In this document: positions 14,178 to 18,864 of the stretch, in pieces
Layout of the letters: every line of letters begins with the position of its first letter
Numbering within the stretch: the first letter of the stretch is position 1
NCBI GenBank assembly: GCA_002384725.1
Contig: DGBF01000145.1
Coordinates: 6,064-24,927 of the forward strand
DNA from: Flavobacteriales bacterium UBA4011
Lineage (GTDB): Bacteria > Bacteroidota > Bacteroidia > Flavobacteriales_D > Crocinitomicaceae
Reading direction: 5' to 3'
DNA length: 18,864 nt
Program-made: the position numbers and the translations under genes
Notes under the pieces: generated by a model
Databases searched by the model: none
Told to the model about the DNA's origin: nothing
What the model saw: the letters and a program-made list of their open reading frames with translations, nothing else

Positions 14178-15545
14178 ATGAAAAAAATCCTTAAGAGTAT
14201 TGCTTTTTCTACCTTGTTTTTAGCAGGTGTCAATGCACAAACCAATCCGGCAATTTTTAGTTGGTTGCAAAACAATATCATTACAGGTAGCCATTATTTA
14301 CAGGGAAATTCAACTCCGATTGCTGATGCAGTTTTGGTAAATGTACAAACAGTACAGTATTCTACAAATTGGGTGTACGCCTCAACAAAAGGAATTCCGA
14401 GTTATGTCACTGGACCGTTTTTAGATGGAAATCCTTCTTTTGCCTCTGATCAAAACGCGATTTATAAAATTTCATTGAATCCTGTTCAAAATACAGGAAC
14501 GGCAGCCGCTACAACCCCAGGTAATATTGGCGTTTTCATCAATGGTGTTTCTTTGTTTGATTATCGTGACGGAGTTGCTTGGAACCCAAATACCAATGCG
14601 TTGTGTGGCGGTCCAGGAAATCCTCCTTGCCCAGGTGGACCTCAAGCGAACCAAGATTGGAACAGAGATGCCATTCCTGCGGAGAAAGCAGGTTTTGATT
14701 GTGCAAAAGGACATCCAGCAATGGGAAATTATCACCACCATCAAAACCCGAGTGCTTTCAATTTGGACTTAGCCGTTATCTCTAATATTTGTGATTTGTA
14801 CTTGGCGGATGGATTATACGTAATCGATTCAACAGTTCATTCACCATTGATAGGATTCGCTTATGATGGCTTCCCAATTTACGGAGCATATGGATACAAA
14901 AATTTAAATGGAACCGGCGGAATTACTCGAATGAAATCTGGTTATTCTCAACGAAATATTACCGTAAGAAACACAAGTCCTACTGGAGCTTCAGTTAGTT
15001 CAGGACCAAATGTGAGCACAACCTACCCAATCGGATATTTCCGTGAAGACAATGAGTTTATCGCAAATGCATCACCAGATTACCTAGACGTGCACAATGG
15101 TCGCGTTTGTGTTACGCCGGAATATCCAAATGGGACATATGCTTACTTTGCTACAGTAGATGAAGATTGGAATTCAACTTACCCATACGTTGTAGGTCCA
15201 ACTTTTTACGGAACAGTGACAGGTTCAAAAGTGACGAGCGTTAGTGAGCCAACAACAACTTACGCATCGACTGCAGGAATTGTAGAAGTATTGAAAGAAA
15301 ATGATTTTACGGTTTATCCAAATCCAGCGAGTGATTTATTGATGATTCAAATCAAAACGAAGGTGGAAGAAAACATGCTTGTAAAATTGCACGATATCAA
15401 AGGAAAGATGGTCGCAGAAAAGCAGTTTTTACAAGGAAGCACAATCGTTTTCTTCGAAACAGAGGTCTTGTATGATGGAATTTATATCCTAGAAATCAAC
15501 AACGGAAAATCAACTGTTAGAAAGCAAGTAGCTATTCAGCACTAA
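14178..15545 (+). CDS. YHYH-domain protein with T9SS type A sorting domain
   Basis: 455-aa secreted protein. Signal peptide at 1-20 (MKKILKSIAFSTLFLAGVNA, then QTNP). The YHYH region runs about 45-350: INGVSLFDYRDG, a Cys/Pro-rich loop (ALCGGPGNPPCPGG), GFDCAKGHPAMGNYHHHQNP (172-191) carrying the name motif in the form Y185-H-H-H188, and LIGFAYDGFPIYGAYGY (224-240). Family function is not established; clustered histidines and H179/H221 suggest a metal site. From about 372 (NDFTVYPNPASDLL) to the end is a T9SS sorting domain, so it is likely delivered to the cell surface. It shares the putative ECF promoter motif with the sigma and MbnPH units and is followed by a terminator, marking the end of the cluster. 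Confidence 0.88.
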   Translation: MKKILKSIAFSTLFLAGVNAQTNPAIFSWLQNNIITGSHYLQGNSTPIADAVLVNVQTVQYSTNWVYASTKGIPSYVTGPFLDGNPSFASDQNAIYKISLNPVQNTGTAAATTPGNIGVFINGVSLFDYRDGVAWNPNTNALCGGPGNPPCPGGPQANQDWNRDAIPAEKAGFDCAKGHPAMGNYHHHQNPSAFNLDLAVISNICDLYLADGLYVIDSTVHSPLIGFAYDGFPIYGAYGYKNLNGTGGITRMKSGYSQRNITVRNTSPTGASVSSGPNVSTTYPIGYFREDNEFIANASPDYLDVHNGRVCVTPEYPNGTYAYFATVDEDWNSTYPYVVGPTFYGTVTGSKVTSVSEPTTTYASTAGIVEVLKENDFTVYPNPASDLLMIQIKTKVEENMLVKLHDIKGKMVAEKQFLQGSTIVFFETEVLYDGIYILEINNGKSTVRKQVAIQH

Positions 15546-15564
15546 AAAGTTTACCTTTTAATTG

Positions 15565-15602
15565 AAAAGTCAGAATTGGATTCGTCCGGTCCTGATTTTT
15601 TT
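15565..15602 (+). terminator. Intrinsic terminator after the YHYH gene
   Basis: Stem pairing 15565-15580 with 15585-15600 around a stable GGA-TTCG-TCC tip, with two wobble pairs and one mismatch, followed by a run of T at 15596-15602. It lies 19 bases after the YHYH stop and may also slow convergent transcription from the SulP gene. Confidence 0.78.
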
Positions 15603-15640
15603 ACTCAAATTAAGTCAACCTCAAGGGTCAACAGTCGATT

Positions 15641-17218
15641 TTAAACTTTATCCACCACAATATGATACGTCGGATCTTCTAGCACATTCACATCGATTAC
15701 CTTTTTCGCATTCTTCAATAAAGTCTGACAATCCGGGCTCAAGTGCTTCAAGTGGATCGTTTTCCCTGCTTTTAAATAGCGTTCCGTCAACTTATTCAGA
15801 GCCTCAATTGCTGACATATCTGCAACTCGACTTTCTGCAAAATCAACGATAACTTCGTCCGGGTCATTCAAAGGATCAAATTTTTCTGAGAATGCCGTTG
15901 TTGAACCAAAGAAAAGGGGTCCATAGATTTCATAGTGCTTGACGCCATTGTCATCCACGTATTTTCGAGCACGAATTCTTTTCGCATTTTCCCATGAATA
16001 GGCCAAAGCGGAAAGGATAACTCCTGCAAGAACAGCAATCGCCAAGTTGTGCGTAATAGCTGTAATTAGGGTCACCAAAATCATCACGAGAACATCAGAC
16101 GATGGCATTTTCTTAAACACTTTGAAACTTGCCCATTCGAAAGTTCCAATAGCCACCATGAACATCAAACCGACAAGAGCTGCCATCGGGAGTTTTTCAA
16201 TCAAACTTGAACCAAACATAATAAAAACCAACAACATAACTGCCGCTGTAATTCCAGAAAGTCGAGCTCTCGCTCCAGCGGAAGTATTGATTAAGCTTTG
16301 ACCTATCATAGCACAACCACCCATTCCAGAGAGAAAACCAGAGAAAATATTCGCTGTTCCTTGTGCAATACATTCACGATTTCCACTCCCTCGCGTTTCC
16401 GTTATTTCGTCAATGATATTCAAGGTCAATAAACTTTCGATTAAGCCCACTCCTGCAACAATCGCTGCATAAGGAAAAATGATCATCAAGCTTTCCCATG
16501 ACCAATCGATATTTGGAATGGAAAGAGGAGGGAAGCCACCTTTGATGCTTTGACCATCTTTCATGGTGTCGGCAACCGTCATCGTATCTATATTCAAACC
16601 AATAACCAAAGCAGAAACCACTAAAATAGCGACCAATGCGGAAGGAATCATTTTTGTTAATTTCGGTAATCCCCATATGATAACCATTGTCAAAACGGTT
16701 AGTCCAAGCATAATGAGGAAAGGCGTTTGTGCCAATAAATTCTCTGTTCCTTTTTGATAAAAATTGGGAAACTGTGCCATGAATATGATAATCGCAAGTC
16801 CATTTACAAAGCCAAACATGACCGGTTGTGGAACCAAACGAATGAATTTACCCAAGCGAAGCACACCTGCTAGAATTTGAAGCACACCAGCGAAAACAAC
16901 AGTAATAAAGACATAATTGAGTATTTCTTCAGGTTCTATACCTGGGAAATGCCTTTTCAATTCAAGAATCAATCCGACAAAAATTACTGCGACAGCACCA
17001 GTTGCTCCCGAAATCATTCCTGGTCGACCACCAAAAATAGAAGTGATCAAAGCCAAAACAAATGCAGCATACAGTCCTGTTAATGGAGAAAACCCGGGAA
17101 TCATGGCAAAAGCAATTGCTTCTGGCACAAGAGCTAAAGCAACGGTCAATCCTGAAAGAATCTCTGTTTTGTAATCTACTTTTTGATTGAAATTGAAAAG
17201 ATTAAAAAGTTTAGTCAT
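15641..17218 (-). CDS. SulP-family inorganic anion transporter with STAS domain
   Basis: 525-aa membrane transporter of the SulP/SLC26 family, which imports sulfate, bicarbonate or other anions. The N-terminal region has the family pattern VDYKTEILSGLTVALALVPEAIAFAMI, then about ten to twelve TM segments, with the conserved IFSGFLSGMGGCAMIGQSLINTSAGARARLSG stretch near residue 300. A STAS domain occupies about 428-525 (EVIVDFAESRVADMSAIEAL...). No carbonic anhydrase or sulfur assimilation gene adjoins it, so the anion cannot be chosen. It converges on the ECF cluster but is on the other strand and carries no copy of the GGAAT-GTCGTC motif. A TAnnTTTG promoter box sits upstream. Confidence 0.93.
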   Translation of the reverse strand: MTKLFNLFNFNQKVDYKTEILSGLTVALALVPEAIAFAMIPGFSPLTGLYAAFVLALITSIFGGRPGMISGATGAVAVIFVGLILELKRHFPGIEPEEILNYVFITVVFAGVLQILAGVLRLGKFIRLVPQPVMFGFVNGLAIIIFMAQFPNFYQKGTENLLAQTPFLIMLGLTVLTMVIIWGLPKLTKMIPSALVAILVVSALVIGLNIDTMTVADTMKDGQSIKGGFPPLSIPNIDWSWESLMIIFPYAAIVAGVGLIESLLTLNIIDEITETRGSGNRECIAQGTANIFSGFLSGMGGCAMIGQSLINTSAGARARLSGITAAVMLLVFIMFGSSLIEKLPMAALVGLMFMVAIGTFEWASFKVFKKMPSSDVLVMILVTLITAITHNLAIAVLAGVILSALAYSWENAKRIRARKYVDDNGVKHYEIYGPLFFGSTTAFSEKFDPLNDPDEVIVDFAESRVADMSAIEALNKLTERYLKAGKTIHLKHLSPDCQTLLKNAKKVIDVNVLEDPTYHIVVDKV

Positions 17219-17245
17219 TATCTATAGGTCTCAAATTTAAGGTCG

Positions 17246-17253
17246 CAAAGGTA
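17246..17253 (-). promoter_or_regulatory. Candidate -7 box for the SulP gene
   Basis: TACCTTTG followed by C on the minus strand matches TAnnTTTG closely and lies 27 bases before the ATG at 17218. A second match, TAAATTTG, is at 17239-17232. The -33 box is not clear. Confidence 0.5.
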
Positions 17254-17356
17254 GGTAATATTTAATGCATGAAAATTGAATATGATCTACTATAATAAGG
17301 CAATACTGTGATAACATTTATAAGTAATTATTGGCGCTATTGCTGCATTTGGAATC

Positions 17357-17917
17357 ATGTTTTCAAACACAGCATCTGCACAAGCTTTAGAAGAAGGGAA
17401 CTTAGTTTTCGATGTTTATTATGGATTCCCTAATTTGTATACTACAGTGTTTAAAGCTGCCTATACCCAAGGAACAGAAGAAGGTTTATCAATATCGGGT
17501 ATTGGACCTGTTGGATTTCGTGCGGAATACTTATTAGCAGATAAAATTGGACTAGGTTTGGATATCGGATTCAACAACACAAAAGTTTCTTATATAGAAA
17601 CAGGATTACTCGAAGATTACACATACGATTTTTCAACAAAGAAAATAGGTGTGTTGTTGACATTCAACTACCACTTTATTGATAATGATCAAGTCGATTT
17701 CTACGGAGTATTCGGTGTAGGTTATGGGAACAGAACATTCTCATTCGAAAGTTCAGATCCTAGTTATACACAAGCTGAAATTTCAAGTTTGATACCTATT
17801 GCATCAAGAATAGGAGTTGGTGTGCGTTACTTTCTTACAGATAACTTAGGAATAAACGTTGCTGCTGGTTTTGGGCAAGGTGGTATTCTAAATGCAGGTT
17901 TGTCTGTTAAGATATAA
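17357..17917 (+). CDS. Outer-membrane beta-barrel protein (porin-like), abnormal 5' end
   Basis: Predicted small eight-stranded-type outer-membrane barrel. Mature part: alternating strands such as NLVFDVYYGFPNLY, GPVGFRAEYLLADKIGLGLDIGFNN, KIGVLLTFNYHF, VDFYGVFGVGYGNRTFSF, SRIGVGVRYFLTDNLGINVAAGFG, ending in GLSVKI. The only ATG (17357) gives MFSNTASAQA, which holds just the end of a signal peptide. The hydrophobic core IIGAIAAFGI is encoded in frame directly upstream (17327-17356), but a TAA at 17321-17323 closes the frame and there is no ATG, GTG or TTG between. So the gene uses a rare start (ATT 17327 or 17330), is 5' damaged, or contains a sequence error. Function beyond barrel formation is unknown. 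Confidence 0.7.
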   Translation: MFSNTASAQALEEGNLVFDVYYGFPNLYTTVFKAAYTQGTEEGLSISGIGPVGFRAEYLLADKIGLGLDIGFNNTKVSYIETGLLEDYTYDFSTKKIGVLLTFNYHFIDNDQVDFYGVFGVGYGNRTFSFESSDPSYTQAEISSLIPIASRIGVGVRYFLTDNLGINVAAGFGQGGILNAGLSVKI

Positions 17918-17930
17918 TCTACAGGACTTT

Positions 17931-17967
17931 AAAAAAGGGTTTTGGTATTTACCAAGACCCTTTTTTT
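17931..17967. terminator. Bidirectional intrinsic terminator
   Basis: GGGTTTTGGT (17937-17946) pairs with ACCAAGACCC (17951-17960; one G-T wobble) around an ATTT loop. It is flanked by six A on the left and seven T on the right, so it can end both the barrel gene (+, stop 17917) and the biotin carboxylase gene (-, stop 17981). Confidence 0.88.
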
Positions 17968-17980
17968 GTATCCTCAAATT

Positions 17981-18864
17981 TTATTTCCAAGCCCCACTAA
18001 TCTCTCTAGAAGCAAATTCACTTTTTTGGAAATCGACAATTGAGTCCCAAATTTCGTTGATTCCGTGCGTTAAAGCTTCGGCTTCTTCTTCCATGGCGGT
18101 GTACATCACACGTGGATCTTGGAAGTATTCTTTCACAAAGTTAGTATCAAATTTTCCGCTTCGGAACGCTTCATGCTTCAGCACGTATTTCCCGAAATCC
18201 AAGGTTGTTTTCAATCCTGAAATTTGATAATGGTCTATCGCTTTAATGCAACGATCAATCGCTTCCTCACGTGTTTTTCCCCAAACCACCAATTTGGCAA
18301 TCATAGGATCGTAATAAATCGGAATTGACATTCCTTCTACAAATGCGTCGTCTACTCGCGTATTTTCCCCTGCTGGCACACGGTATCGCTCCAAAGTTCC
18401 AATATCAGGTGTGAAGCCGTTTAAAGTATCCTCTGCATATACACGAACCTCAATTGCATGTCCATTGATCGAAAGTTCTTCTTGTGTTTTCGGTAATTTT
18501 TCACCGCGAGCAACGCGAATTTGCCATTCCACCAAATCAGTTCCTGTTATTTCTTCCGTTACTGGATGTTCCACTTGCAAACGTGTATTCATTTCCAAGA
18601 AAAAGAAGTCTAAGTTACCATCCAATAAAAACTCAACGGTTCCTGCTCCTTCATAATTACAAGCCTTACACACGGCAACAGCAGCTTCACCCATCTGTTT
18701 TCTCAATTCAGGTGTTAGAATAGCACTTGGTGCTTCTTCCACCACTTTCTGGTGACGTCTTTGAATAGAACACTCACGTTCAAAAAGGTAAACGGTATTG
18801 CCCATTCTATCGGCAAAAACTTGTATTTCAATATGTCTTGGTTCGGTAACAAATTTCTCAATAA
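17981..18864 (-). CDS. Biotin carboxylase subunit of an acyl-CoA carboxylase (N-terminus outside window)
   Basis: C-terminal 294 codons of a biotin carboxylase, which uses ATP and bicarbonate to carboxylate biotin on a carrier protein. The frame is open to the window edge (IEKFVTEPRHIEIQVFADRMGN), so the Met at 18805 is internal, not a start. Visible: ECSIQRRHQKVVEEAPS, the active-site segment EMNTRLQVEHPVTE, the domain-B/C residues ...GHAIEVRVYAED and the C-terminal domain through GKYVLKHEAF. The chain ends soon after (SGAWK) without a biotinyl MKM domain, so biotin is carried on a separate protein. It could belong to acetyl-CoA carboxylase (AccC) or to a propionyl-CoA-type carboxylase; the C-terminal ~50 residues beyond the usual AccC end slightly favour the latter. 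Confidence 0.93.
   Translation of the reverse strand, partial: IEKFVTEPRHIEIQVFADRMGNTVYLFERECSIQRRHQKVVEEAPSAILTPELRKQMGEAAVAVCKACNYEGAGTVEFLLDGNLDFFFLEMNTRLQVEHPVTEEITGTDLVEWQIRVARGEKLPKTQEELSINGHAIEVRVYAEDTLNGFTPDIGTLERYRVPAGENTRVDDAFVEGMSIPIYYDPMIAKLVVWGKTREEAIDRCIKAIDHYQISGLKTTLDFGKYVLKHEAFRSGKFDTNFVKEYFQDPRVMYTAMEEEAEALTHGINEIWDSIVDFQKSEFASREISGAWK

Noticed and set aside
18337..18352. Another GTCGTC on the plus strand as a fourth ECF site
   Set aside because: It lies inside the biotin carboxylase gene, lacks the following AAA, and has no GGAAT at the required distance.

Overview
The window looks like chromosomal DNA of a free-living Bacteroidota bacterium, most likely Flavobacteriales. 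Two secreted proteins end in type IX secretion (T9SS) type A sorting domains. Candidate promoters carry the Bacteroidota -7 box TAnnTTTG, Shine-Dalgarno sequences are weak or absent, base composition is AT-rich, and menaquinone biosynthesis genes are present. A Crocinitomicaceae/Fluviicola-like source is a guess from gene style, not a demonstrated identity.

Layout. (1) 1-2325, +: a T9SS-exported M14 zinc carboxypeptidase whose first residues lie outside the window, followed by a 142-bp repeat-like spacer. (2) 4543-2545, -: menA-menC, overlapping menaquinone genes. A palindromic repeat-like element (4575-4740) separates them from (3) 4798-8221, +: a nitronate monooxygenase-like flavoprotein overlapping a DUF4442 hotdog protein, then rhodanese / DUF368 (PopT-like) / aroE, with TAATG and ATGA junctions. 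(4) 9707-8496, -: sucC with a strong terminator. (5) 9861-11060, +: a decayed SpoIIE-type (PP2C) phosphatase gene with a lost start codon, three in-frame stops and two frameshifts. (6) 11075-15602, +: the most interesting region, described below. (7) 17218-15641, -: a SulP anion transporter with a STAS domain. (8) 17357-17917, +: an outer-membrane beta-barrel protein with no normal start codon for its signal peptide. (9) 18864-17981, -: the C-terminal part of a biotin carboxylase, cut by the window edge.

Region 6 encodes an ECF sigma factor, a 97-aa single-TM protein, a 152-aa TM-anchored helical periplasmic protein with CpxP/Spy-like motifs, an MbnP-family protein, an MbnH-type diheme peroxidase, and a YHYH-domain protein with a T9SS tail. 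The first three match the size and topology of the CnrH/CnrY/CnrX metal-sensing trio. The next two are the known pair in which a diheme enzyme oxidises a tryptophan of its partner so that the partner can bind copper. Three sites with the form GGAAT-N11-GTCGTCAAA, all with identical spacing, lie just upstream of the sigma gene, of the second gene, and of the YHYH gene. I saw this motif nowhere else in the window. The inference is an autoregulated ECF regulon in which a CnrYXH-like envelope metal sensor drives a MbnP/MbnH/YHYH module. The gene families and the repeated motif can be read directly. The metal and the regulatory logic are hypotheses.
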